Shown piece by piece: positions 41,401 through 53,400 of a stretch of 64,000 nucleotides of DNA. How positions within the stretch are numbered: the stretch's first letter is position 1; each line of letters begins with the position of its first letter. The translations under genes and the position numbers were made by a program. This DNA is from Symsagittifera roscoffensis (Eukaryota > Xenacoelomorpha > Acoela > Convolutidae): the NCBI RefSeq assembly GCF_963678635.1, contig NC_087062.1:24200177-24264176 (forward strand), in the 5' to 3' direction. A model generated the notes under the pieces. It searched no databases and was not told the origin of the DNA. It saw nothing but the letters and a program-made list of their open reading frames with translations.

Positions 41401-44400
41401 AATACGTTTATATAGGTCTTGCTGATTTTTTTGTTAAGGATAAAGTCTTAAAATATTAATGCACTTAGGTATATATGCTTTGTTTTGAGTTCAATTGAAA
41501 TCTGCCGAAATTGACGTATATAGCACTCTCCAAATACGAACGCGCAAATGGCGCGAAAATTCGTGAACGAATTCTAGTTTCGAAAGTGGGATTTAATTTT
41601 TAGATTTCCAGCGGACTAAAAACTTTACCTGTTGATCCAGTTTTCTCAAGTTGGGTTACTGTTATCAAAAAAGCGCCAATCATAAATTGTTCTGGAAATT
41701 GAAAGAGCTTAAAGGGCATCTATTTTTAAGAGTAATGAACGTAGTGAAGACTCTTATATAGGTCTTGCTGATTTTTTTTTCAGGAAAAAGTCTTCATATT
41801 TTTTCAACAAAGTCAGCTTGATTAAAATAATATGCACTCGAGAACTGTTTCAGCATCTATCGACTCTGTGCATTGAGGCGTGCAAGTGTGCGGGAGTGTT
41901 TGCAAGGGACTCCCTGCTGCAGTCATCTCTGGTGGAGAGTGGGGTTTTGTGGCATCTGTTGCTATTCCTCTTCAATTACGACTACACGCTGGATGAGGCT
42001 ACAGGAATTAATGCTGATGCTGCCACACACGAAACGGTACGACGAGCAGTGACTTGTTGGTTTAAGGGATGTTAATTAACATGTATTTTCTCCACTGAAT
42101 TTAACAGTATATGGAAAGTCAAAAAACCACACCATATTGATTCCTCTTGGTTTAAATAGAGTTGAAAAACATTTATAGAACAAAATAACTGGATTTATTC
42201 CGAGGTGTTATCAGTTTTGGTTTTAATTTTACAGGAAATCAAGAACCGAGTTGCCAAGAAATCAGTGAGCGCCTTAAGAAAGCTTGCCGGATTCGGAGGC
42301 TGTGTCAGAAGACCTTCAAACATGAGGAAGAAGAAATCCCACTACTCTTTGGCAATGAGTTCGGGAGATGCAGGAAACATGCAACAGCAGATGATTGCGA
42401 ATAGTCCCGAAATTGGATCGCCCAATGGCGAGGGTGTTGGAGGTGTGGCGAATGGAACTGCAATGACCAATGGAGGTCCGATGTCGAATGGTCAGGGTGT
42501 TGGATCGGGACCTCAAGAGGAAGAGTTGATGTCAGGGGGTAGGTAGTGATCGAGAGAATTAATATGTTGTGTAAAAAAGATGACCTGTTGTTACGCAATC
42601 CTTATGAAATGCCGCTGAAACACCAAAAAATCAGCTCAACGCTGTTTTTTTTTGAATTTATTAAAAATCACTTACAGTAGTGGAGACTCTTATATAGGTC
42701 TTGGTGGTTTTTTTTTATCAGGAAAAAATCTTAAACTTTGTTCACGCAAAAATTTGATTTTTTTTGTTTGACTTTGATTTTTTTCAAGTTTAGTTTGTTT
42801 CCTTTGTTAAAATGAAGACAAACTCCTCTATCGAACAGCAAAAGTGTGAAGGTAGCCAAAAACGTGATCGACTACTAGTTTCGAAAGTGAATATTATTTT
42901 TCAGATTTCCCAGCGGAATAAAAAAAATTAGCTATTGATCCAGTTTTTATCAAATTGGGTTAATTTTTTTATCAAAAAGTTGCAAATCATGAATTGGTCT
43001 TGCAATTCAAAAGTATATATATTTTTTCTTTGAAATTCGAAAGTTTTTTCAAGTCAATTTTATCCCGTGTTTTATTGGGTGCATTGACTTTTTTCCAACT
43101 GTCTCTTGGCTATGTTTTTAATTTCCGAATCATATGTTTTCAAAGCAGTTCTTGTTTCTTTTTGATATGTATGTACGTAAGTTTTTCTTTTTTAGAAGGT
43201 TTTTGGTATTCATCTCAATTCCTGTTTCCCGCCCTTTTTCAACCGATCTATTTTATTCATCTTAGTAGTGAACTTGAGTGAGCGTTAGTGTTATTCTATT
43301 TTTCTTTTTTTTTCTAACCTAAGTCGCAACTATTGGTGCCACTTTTGGGGCACCTTTATGGCTCTTTGATATCATCTGCTTTGACATTCGAATAATAATA
43401 ACTTAACCTAAGTCGCAAATATTAGTGTTCATTTTGCAAGTGTTCTTTTTATGGAAGTATGTGCATAAGATCAATAACCAGCTATTAAGTACAGCCAATT
43501 CTAAGGATATTAACACATTTTTTTATTACAAGTAGCACTCTAGCTTCAAGGTATCATGGATATGTAGCGTAGAGGTAGGGAAGGAGACCTGCAACAAAAT
43601 AAAAGGGTTCGAACCTGGGCAGGGTCGGATGTTTTAATTAACTTTTTCGTATACTAGTCGAACTGTGTCCGCTATGTAAATTGAGGCATATTGGTTGGTA
43701 AGTTTCTTTTTTCAAATTGAATGATTATGCGGCATAATTGGCTTGCGTCATTTAGCAATTATGTAGGCTCATAATTAGCTTGCGTCACTTAAGAAATTAT
43801 TTAGACTCAAAGTGATACTCATTGGCTTTTTGCAGTACCATTATCGGTCATATTTTTGCTTGTATGCCAAGTGCAACTTCGCCTGTGTAAATTCATCAAA
43901 TGAACTGAAAAAAAGTTATTTGTTTCAAACAACATAACATTGATAAAAAAACTCGATTTTAGAATTTTTCTAACTGAGTATATCTAGCAGTTTGTTGAAA
44001 TACATAATTTGGCTTTATGCTCTTCAATCTATTACATGCAAAATTAGTGAGGATGCCTTCAGTTTGTGATATTTCAAACTTTTCCTTGCAAAATTGTGTC
44101 TTTTTATTCGGTGCCATTTTTGCTGCAAAGAATCGGCAATTTGTTAGGATAGGTAGCTGCTTTATTTGTGTTCCGATGCTGATTTTTCTGTCTATTGTCT
44201 GGACATGTTTTTTCTTCAATATCTTCATTCATTTTAATAGATCTAGTTGCATCACAAGTGCGAAGCTCCGCTGCGCCTCTGTTTAAAATTTTAGTGGACT
44301 TTTTTAAAGTCGACCAAGTTCAATTTCCGAGCTCTCCAAAAACACCTATTTTGACAAGTACTTCAGAAGAAACATCATGTCACAAAGCGTCCCCCCCAAA

Positions 44401-47400
44401 TTTGCCCCTGCCAATTGACTTTGGATTCTTGACCGTTTTTTGGTTTTCTTGAGTTTATTTCTAACTTGTGTTTACGCTGCGCAGGGTTCAATTTGTATAA
44501 AAAACATTGTTTTCAGCCTATCAGAACTAAGGATTGTGTATTTTGACATGCTGCATGAAATTACAATTCAACTTGATTTTTGAAATGGTTACTTTAAGGA
44601 GGAAATGGTTTTACATGATCCCTCAGAAAATGAACTTTTAAATCAACCAGAAAGAGGCTCAAAATGTCACATAATTAATGATACTTAAAAGGGGTCTTTC
44701 TAATCTTGCCTGATTTAGAGGTGGCTTAAACGTAGGAAAATTTTAGGCGCTGCATTTTTGAATCCATGAAATTAACAGCCGAAGATGTGATCTCCATAAA
44801 AATAGGTGTAAGGTGATTATAGTATGACCGTTCTTATTTATTCCTGTGCGTAGAAACTTACCTCAACATCTGCTTTTTTCGATTATATGAGACCCGTGAA
44901 GCCGCTCCGTTGAAATACGCTACTTGTAAAAAGATGTAGATTAATTCAGGTACTGGAGGCGAAGGCAGTGGGGATGAAATTGTCGATGATGGATTCGAAA
45001 ATGACGACGGAATCGAGTATCCTGAGAATGCCACTGTGCGAGCATGCATTAGTGCACTGCTCACTCCCTATCTGTACCGATGCATGGTAGAAAAGTCAGA
45101 TTATGAGGTAAGAATTTTTAAAATTAGTTCAGATCCTTGAGCTCAGATCTGAAGGTTTTTCCTTTCTGCATATTGCTAGAACAAAATTGTTAATGTATCT
45201 GGAAAATTTAAACAGTTCTGGAAAAAATGTTATGAGTATAAACGACTTGTAGGGTTTTATATCTGAAATGAGGTGAATGTCGGATGCTATTTTCAACTTA
45301 ATAAGGGTTCAAGAAATCTGTTTTATTGCAGTTCCTAAAACTACTGAATGGAAATACAGAGAATCCATACTTGATCTGGGACAACGGAACCCGAACCGAA
45401 CTCCTGGAGTACATCAAGAGGAATCAACATGAGATGTTGCGGACGGGAGAATGCGATGCCAGTTTTGGCTCTGATTTCGTCTTCTCATGTCATCGGGAGG
45501 AGCTGGTTGTGGGAGATATATACGTGAGAGTGTATAATGAGCAGCCCACTTTCCAACTGGAAGACGCAAAGACGTTTGCTAAGGTCAGTAGTTGGGTTTT
45601 TTAATTTGAATTTTTTTTGCAAGATTCTAGACATAAAAAACGAATACTTGCAGTACAACTGTATAATCTTTAAATGGGCCACTTAATTTATAAGAGTAAT
45701 GAACGTAGAGAGGACTCTTATATAGGCCTTGCTGATTTTTTTTTGTTTTTTTTTTCAGGAAAAAATTTTAATTTTTGTTCACGCTCAGTTTTGATTTTTC
45801 GCGGTTTGACTTGTGATTTCTTTTTGAGTTCAATGGATTTCCATTGTTAAAAGGAAGGCAAACTCCACTATCGAACAGCAAATTTTTGAAAATGGAAATA
45901 AATTATTAGATTTCCCAGCTGAGATTTTCATTCGAAAGATGAGATTTTTCAGAAAACAAGTCTGTAGTTTTTTTTCTGCTTACTTGCATTCATTGACTCT
46001 TTTCCGACTATCTGTTGGTTTTGTTATGATTTTGGTTTTTTATTTTAGTTTAAACCGTTTATACTATAATTACACTATCATAGTGCAGCTTTTTTTTTCA
46101 ACCTAAGTCGCAAGTATAAGTGCTACTTTTGGTGGCTCTTTTAAGCAGTAAGCTACCTTAGCAGAGTATAACCCCAATTGCTTTGACATTTGATTAGTAA
46201 TAAACTAACACTGGCTTTTATTTTATTAATTGAACCGAAAAAAAACTATTTTTAGTCAAGAGTATAATAATTAAAATCCCATTTCAAAATTTTTCGTATC
46301 CGAATTACTTTGCGAGATAATTGAAAATGCATAATTTATCCACAATTTACTTCAAGTTGAAAATGCATAATTTATCCACAATTTACTTCAATCCACTCTA
46401 ATTTATTTCAAGTTAGTGTATAGTTGCCCTTAGCTTATTAGATTCCAAATTATTACATGAAAAGACAGTATTTTTGTGCTTTTTAAAGCTCCTTAAGCTT
46501 TGCCGGCTTTTAGCTCGTGTTTGCGAAGCTCCAGCTTCGCCACTTGGTTGAAAATTATTTGGTAATTTGTAAAAATTCTGATAATGTAGTTTTTTTCATC
46601 TAATTTTTTCGCTTCAAGTTATATCGGCTTAGTCATGATATATTACGCCGTCTCGAAGGCCGATGTTTTTTTCATGCTTTTGTAAGTTTCAGGGGGATGG
46701 TTTACGATCCATCTATTATGGCTTAGCACCCACTTCAAAATTTATTAGCTTAAAACTTTGTGACAACAGTTCTGTTTTCGGCTTAGCAGGGCTCGACCCA
46801 CTTTTTGCCGCCTCACTGATTGCTCGATAAAGGTTTCTCAATCCTTTGTAAGGTTGTTAATAATATTTTCCTAGACAAGGTGTGATGTTCCGACTTTTTT
46901 CAAGTAATAAAAAAATCCGTCTCTTGTTCTTTTCACTATCTTGTATTGCAATGTTTTTGTTGCATCGCAAGTGTTGCAAAGCTCTGCTTTGCCTCTGTGT
47001 ATCGATTCAGTTGCACTATCAAGAAAAATAAATACTTATCGCCTTTTTCAGAACCTGATCGTTTTCGTGGGCTCCGAGGCGGAATACATGCAGTCGATAC
47101 ACAGTATGGAGAACGGAGGAGGAGCTAGTCCTAATAACAACTTGATAGATTTGAGCACTCCTACTAACGGCAGCGGGAAACACCTCACTCTGGCTGAAGA
47201 GAGAAATGCAAGACTGAAAAATGTGTCCCAAGCTCTAGTAGCACTTAAAAACTGCATCAAGACTAACCAGGGTGAGTTAATTTGAATCGAAAAAGTGATT
47301 TACGGTAAATATAAGCACGGATATAATGATAATGACCCTATCTGTCAGGTATTTACACGGATGTTTAACCCCTATCTGTCAGGTATTGGAGTTAATAACC

Positions 47401-50400
47401 GGTCCAAAAGGTTTTTTAAAATGAGAAAATGTTTTAGGCGCAGAATTTGATTGAAGATTCCAACTCTAGGTTCAAATTTTCAGATCCTGCTGTTATGATC
47501 AGTAGCGGATTTAGGGGAAGGGGGGATGGACGCCCTTCGCAAGGATTCGACACCCTGCGAATCAAAGGGTCCTCCTTTGTCTAATTTTGAGAGACCACTT
47601 TTTTGGTCAAAATTTTCCAAAAAGTGCCTGAAAACGCCTTTTCAGCATGTTCTTTCAAAAATTTGACTACGGCGCAGAAAGTTGGGTCAAAATAGGGCCT
47701 TTATAATGATTTGAGAGAGCTCAGAAAATCAATTTGTTCGACCTAAAAGGTCGACAAAATTGTCGACAAAATCCGCCCCCTCCCCCGTCGAGAAAATCCT
47801 AGATCCGCACCTGGCTATGATATCATTCATTGATTGTATTTTCCTTTTTTATCGGGTTTTTTTAACCGATCATTGAATATCGCAGAAACATCTGAAGTAT
47901 AAACAACTCTTTTTATTAGGAGTGGAGAAAGAATGTATTGGACACTTCAAACTACTTTTCTCTCTTTTGGTCAATTTCCCACTGTCAAAACTGCAACTTC
48001 AAGCCAAAGCTTTGGAGGTTAGAAGTCACATTATGTTTTATTGTTTAATGTTCACTGTTAGTTGGACGTAGTAATTAAATTTAAAAAAAAAATTTAATCG
48101 AAAAAGGGTTGGACTGTTCAGGGCAAAACCGATTCAGCACTACAGGTAAGAATGATCTCCCGCGAAACTTTGAGTTGATTTTACTGTACCACACAACAAT
48201 CTAAATATCATACATTATAGTCACAGACGCCCCAAATTAAATTTAACTTGAGTTTGATTAGAAAATCATTATTGACATCAGTTTTTGTGATTGCGTGTGA
48301 TCAACCAATTTGATAAGTGTGCTCACTGAGGGCTTCTACCCCTAAGTATATGACCATCATGCAAATTAGAATCAACTTGTGTTCTACATGATTCTAAAAA
48401 CAAGTCTGAGTCACCACTCCACTTAATAACTGAAAGTTCATCGTGTGTATAGTTTAACGCCAGTGATGGATCTAGAGCGGTAGCCTATGAAGAAGGTGTC
48501 CGAATTAATTTTTTCAGATCTTCACCAGATTTTGGAAACAATAGATGTTTTTGTGTTTTTTTGGAACGGTTTTGATTTTTCGCGGTTTGACTTTTGATTT
48601 CTTCCAGTTCATTTCCAATGTTAAAAGGAAGGCAAACTCCACCATCGATCAGCAGAATTGTAAAGGCCACAAAAGACGTGATCGATTTCTAGTTTCGAAG
48701 GAGGAATTTAATTTTCAGGTTTCGCAGCGAAAAAAAAACTTTACTGATTGATCAGTTTTGTCAAATTGGGTTAATTTTATCAAAAAAGCACGAATCATAA
48801 ATTGTTCTTGAAGTTCAAAGAGCTTTAAGGGCATATGGTTTTTCTTTAAAATTCGATTTTTTTTCTGTCTAGTATGTTTGTGTTAGTAAGCGAAAAGAAG
48901 ATATTTATTTACGCCTTGTGGGTTTTTCTTTTTTTTCCATTTCCAGAAAAGTCGTTCACGCTCAAATGTGATTTTTCGTGGTTTGACTTAAGATTATTTG
49001 TAATTAACTAAATTATGGTAGGCAAAATACGGTATCCAATAAGTAATGTGCAAATAACGCGAAAAAAATATATTTTAGTTTCGACAGTGCGTTTTACTCG
49101 GAGAGTTCACATTGGAATGAAAAGAACATTTTGATCTAGTTTTGTCTAATTGAGTTAGTTTTTTTGAAGAGAAAAATCATAAAATGTTCATGAATTTCAA
49201 AAGTAGTCAGAGTGGAATTTTTCTCTCCAAAATATGAAAGTTGAAAAATGTTCATAAAGTGCATCAGTTTTTTTCGGTTTCCTTGAGGTTCTTTCAACTA
49301 TAATTTTAAAAATTTAACTATAGAGCATGGTTAAAAGTAGTCCAATTGATACTCTTCCACCTCAGCATTTAATTCGGATTAAATGTGCTAAGCGCTGCAT
49401 GTTTACTCTTGCGATCAGCTTAGTGTGTTATTACGAACCTTCTGCTGTTTTTCCAACATAACTCGCAAATAAAAGTGTTCAATTATTTGAAAATTTTAAT
49501 GAAGTAGTGGATATTGCATAGCATCTGTTCTGTGCTGAAGTTGTGACTAGTGTTTAGTATCTATTAAGCAACCGTGGCTGAGTGGTTTCTGTGTGGTTTG
49601 TTTTACTAATTCGAGACTTAATTCTAATTTTTGTTAATGCATTTTACAGAGCTGCTTTTTGTCGTGTTCTCTTCTCTTAAGTGTGTTTGCGAAGCAAACC
49701 TTCGCCTCCTTGTTACTTTTGCGATCAGCTTAGTGTATTATTACGAGCCTGCTTTTTTTCTAACCCTACTCGCAAATAAAAGTGTCGATTAAAAGGGTTG
49801 ACTTATTTGAGAATTTCACTGTAGCATTGGAAAGTGCATAACATCTCTTTTCTGCTGAAGTTGTGGCTAGTGTTTGGTGCCTATCAAGCTTCCGTGGCTG
49901 AGGGGTTTGTGTGAGCGATTCTTAATCTCCAGTTCGTGGGTTTGAATCTCACAGGTAGCCGACTTTTTACTAATTCGAGGGTTATTTCTAATTAGAGTAA
50001 CGAACATAGTGAATACTCTTATATAGGTCTTGCTGCTTTTTAGTTTTTTTTTTCAGGAAAAGTCTAATAACTACAGATATGCATTTATGAATGCTGTTAG
50101 TTATATATGCACTTTTTGAGTTAATTGAAATTCATCTGCTGAAAGTGACGTAAGTAGCACACTCCAAATACGAACGTGCAAATGGTGCAAAAATTCGTGA
50201 ACGATTTCTAGTTTCGAAAGTGGTGTTTAGTTTTCAGATTTACAGCGGAATAAAAACTTAACCTGCTGATCCAGTTTTCTCAACTTGGTTTAATGTTATC
50301 GGAAAAGCGCCAATCATAAATCGTTCTAGAATTTCAAAGAGCTTAAACGGCATCTATTTTTTTCTTTGAGTTTCGAAAGTTGTGATTTTTTCAACAAAGC

Positions 50401-53400
50401 CAGTGTTTTTTATGTTTCCTTGCGTTCATTACTCTTTTGCAAGCTTCGATCGGTTATATTAGTTTGGTTGGTGATAGGACAACAAAATAACTTGTTTTAC
50501 AGTTTTGCACAGTAGTGAATGTTGCAAAGTTTTGTCCGCTTAAAACTGGGCCACGCGAATATGAACGAAGTCCTTTGAGTGGAATTTTTCTCTCCAAAGT
50601 TTGAAAGTTGAAAAATGTTCATAAAATGCATCAGTTTTTTTTTCGGTTTCCTTGAGATTCTTCCAACTATAATTTTAAAAATTTAATTGTAGAGCAGGGT
50701 TAAAAGTAGTCCAAATGAAGATCTTCGACCTCAGCATTTACTTCGGATTAAGTTTGCTAAGCGCTGCATGTTTACTCTTGCGATCAGCTTAGTGTGTTAT
50801 TACGGACCTTCTTTTGTTTTTTTAACTTAACTCGCAAATAAAATTGTTCAATTATTTGGAAGTTTTAATGAAGCAGTGGATATTGCATAGCGTCTGTTCT
50901 CTGCTGAAGTTGTGGCTAGTGTTTGGTATCTATTAAGCAATCGTGGCTGAGTTGCTTGTGTGTGGTTTGTTTTACTAATTCAAGACTTAATTCTAATTTT
51001 TGGTTATTGCATTTTATAGAGCTGCTTTTTGTGTTCTCTTCTCGAAGTGTTTGCGAAGCGAATCTTCGCCTCCTTGTTACTTTTGCGATCAGCTTAGTGT
51101 ATTATTACGAGCCTGCCTTTTTCTAACCCAACTCGCAAATAAAAGTGTCCATTAAAAGGGTTGACTTAATTGAGATTTTCAATGTAGCATTGGAAATTAC
51201 ATAGCATCTCTTTTCTGCTGAAGTTGTGGCTAGTGTTTGGTGCCTATTAAGATTCCGTGGCTGAGGGGTTAGTGTGAGCGATTCTTAATCTCCAGTTCGT
51301 GGGTTTGAATCTCACAGCTAGCCGAATTTGTACTACCTCGAGGGTTATTTCTAATTAGAGTAACGAACGTAATGAATACTCTTATATAGGTCTTGCTGAT
51401 TTTCAGTTTTGCTTTTTTTTCAGGAAAAGTCTCTAATAACTACATATATGCATTCATACATATTGATGCATTTATGAATGCTTTTAGGTATATATGCTTT
51501 TTTGAGTTCAATTGAAATTCATCTGCTGAAAGTGACGTAAATAGCACATGTTCGTTTTATTATGGGCTAAGTTATTTGAATAGGTAGTTACTGGGCAACA
51601 TTATTTAATTACTGTATTGTTTAAATAACAGCATCTTTTAAGAGTAATGAACGTAGTGAATACGTTTATATAGGTCTTGCTGATTTTTTTGTTAAGGATA
51701 AAGTCTTAAAATATTAATGCACTTAGGTATATATGCTTTGTTTTGAGTTCAATTGAAATCTGCCGAAATTGACGTATATAGCACTCTCCAAAAACGAACG
51801 TGCAAATGGCGCGAAAATTCGTGAACGATTTCTAGTTTCGAAAGTGGTGTTTAGTTTTCAGATTTCCAGCGGAATAAACTTAACCTGCTGATCCAGTTTT
51901 CTCAACTTGGTTTAATGTTATCGGAAAAGCGCCAATCATAAATCGTTCTAGAATTTCAAAGAGCTTAAACGGCATCTATTTTTTTCTTTGAGTTTCGAAA
52001 GTTGTGATTTTTTCAACAAAGCCAGTGTTTTTTATGTTTCCTTGCGTTCATTACTCTTTTGCAAGCTTCGATCGGTTATATTAGTTTGGTTGGTGATAAG
52101 ACAACCAAAAGAACTTGTTATACAGTTATGCACGAAAGTGAATGTTGCAAAGTTTTGTCCGCTTCAAAACTGGGCCAAACGAATATGAACGAAGTCCCAG
52201 GGTAGACTTAAGTTATAATTAGGTTGTCATGAGTCACGTGTTTGGAACTAAAATTTTAATTTAAAATTGAAATCTGCTGTTTTGCCAACCTTTTATGATA
52301 CTGAAATTTTATGTAATCTGCCACATAAGAGCATGGTATTTGAAGATTTAATGGTCAGATGTTGTGCTTGCTGGGTAGGTTGGCGTCTAACTTGATAGAT
52401 ACCATCTACTGTAACTCAAGAAGATGCGTTGGTGAAAGTTCATCTCCTAAACCTATGTATTCGTTCAGGTCATAAGCTGTGTTGTGTCCAACAAAGAGTG
52501 CGTGAACAGCATTGCCGAGTCACAGGTGCTCGGGTTTCTTCTCGTCTGCTTCGAACAACATCCACCCTCGGTTCTGGACATCCTAGAGTGTCTTCACCAC
52601 CTTGCCTCAAACAGAGAAATAGTTAAAGAGTGCAAACGAAAAGGAGCCTTTGTTTACGTTTTACACGAGTTCTGCAGTTCCAGAGATCCGAAAATACGAA
52701 CGAAGTCGGCAGAGCTCTTTGCGAAGTTCATTTCGACGACTTTGTATGGAGCGGAAGTGACGATATTTTTGAAGCAGTTTCTTCCGCCACTTTTCATGGA
52801 CGCGATGCGAGACAATGCAGAGCAAAGTGTACATTTGTTTGAAAGTAAGTCATGAATTTTGTTGGAAATATGCCATAAAGTAAAATTGAACGCTTTACTC
52901 TGATTGGAGTGCTATAAACTGAATGATGATCCTGTTATATAGATGCAGCATTTTTCGCACCTTGGATTTAAAAATTGGCAGTTAAATATAAATTATGAAA
53001 TTAACTACCACTAACTGTACCATTGGTGCTTTAACTGACACGTGGGTTTTTACTGCTTTTTAGAAACAGGCCTTGCAAATTAATTTCAAATTCTTTCATA
53101 GCATTAAGAATATACCTAGGTGTTCACGAGAATCCGGAGTTGATATGGAAGGATGAAACCCGAGAAAAAGTGAAGAAAACAGTTCGTAAATTGAGACAAC
53201 AGTTGGTTACTGAACAGTTGAAGGATCCAAATTTCACCTTCTCTCTTCCAAAAGATTTCTACGTGGAGGGTACTCGGCCAGGTGGACTGATAATTGATGG
53301 AGTTATTTTGAGTATTTATGTGTCGCAACCTGGCTGGGGTGTGAGAAGGCCGATGGAGTTCATGACCGAATTGCTGGTCAAGTTCAAAGAGCAGTGTACA

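Larger units (their letters stand above)
49205..52200 (+). repeat. Tandem duplication of A-related, tRNA-SINE and family A block
   Basis: Copy 1 (about 49205-50565) and copy 2 (about 50570-52200) share the order and words GAGTGGAATTTTTCTCTCC, GCGCTGCATGTTTACTCTTG, CGTGGCTGAG tRNA-like heads, family A and TTGCAAAGTTTTGTCCGCTT. Copy 2 is longer because it holds an additional ~290-bp segment (51550-51830) nearly identical to 41292-41570. Confidence 0.75.
48018..52468. other. 4.5-kb intron with a ~1.36-kb tandem duplication
   Basis: No coding exon is visible. It contains a partial family A body (about 48540-48870) and a diverged A-related subfamily (about 48900-49320). SINE-like tRNA-headed units lie near 49570 and 49890, with family A at 49994-50460, and a second round of the same order follows (50570-52200). 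Nothing is recognised between 48018 and about 48480 or between about 52200 and 52468. Confidence 0.7.

Noticed and set aside
53101-53119. Alternative acceptor CATAG at about 53101 for the fourth IWN exon
   Set aside because: It adds residues absent from the family and breaks phase. CCTAG at 53119 restores VHENPELIW exactly.
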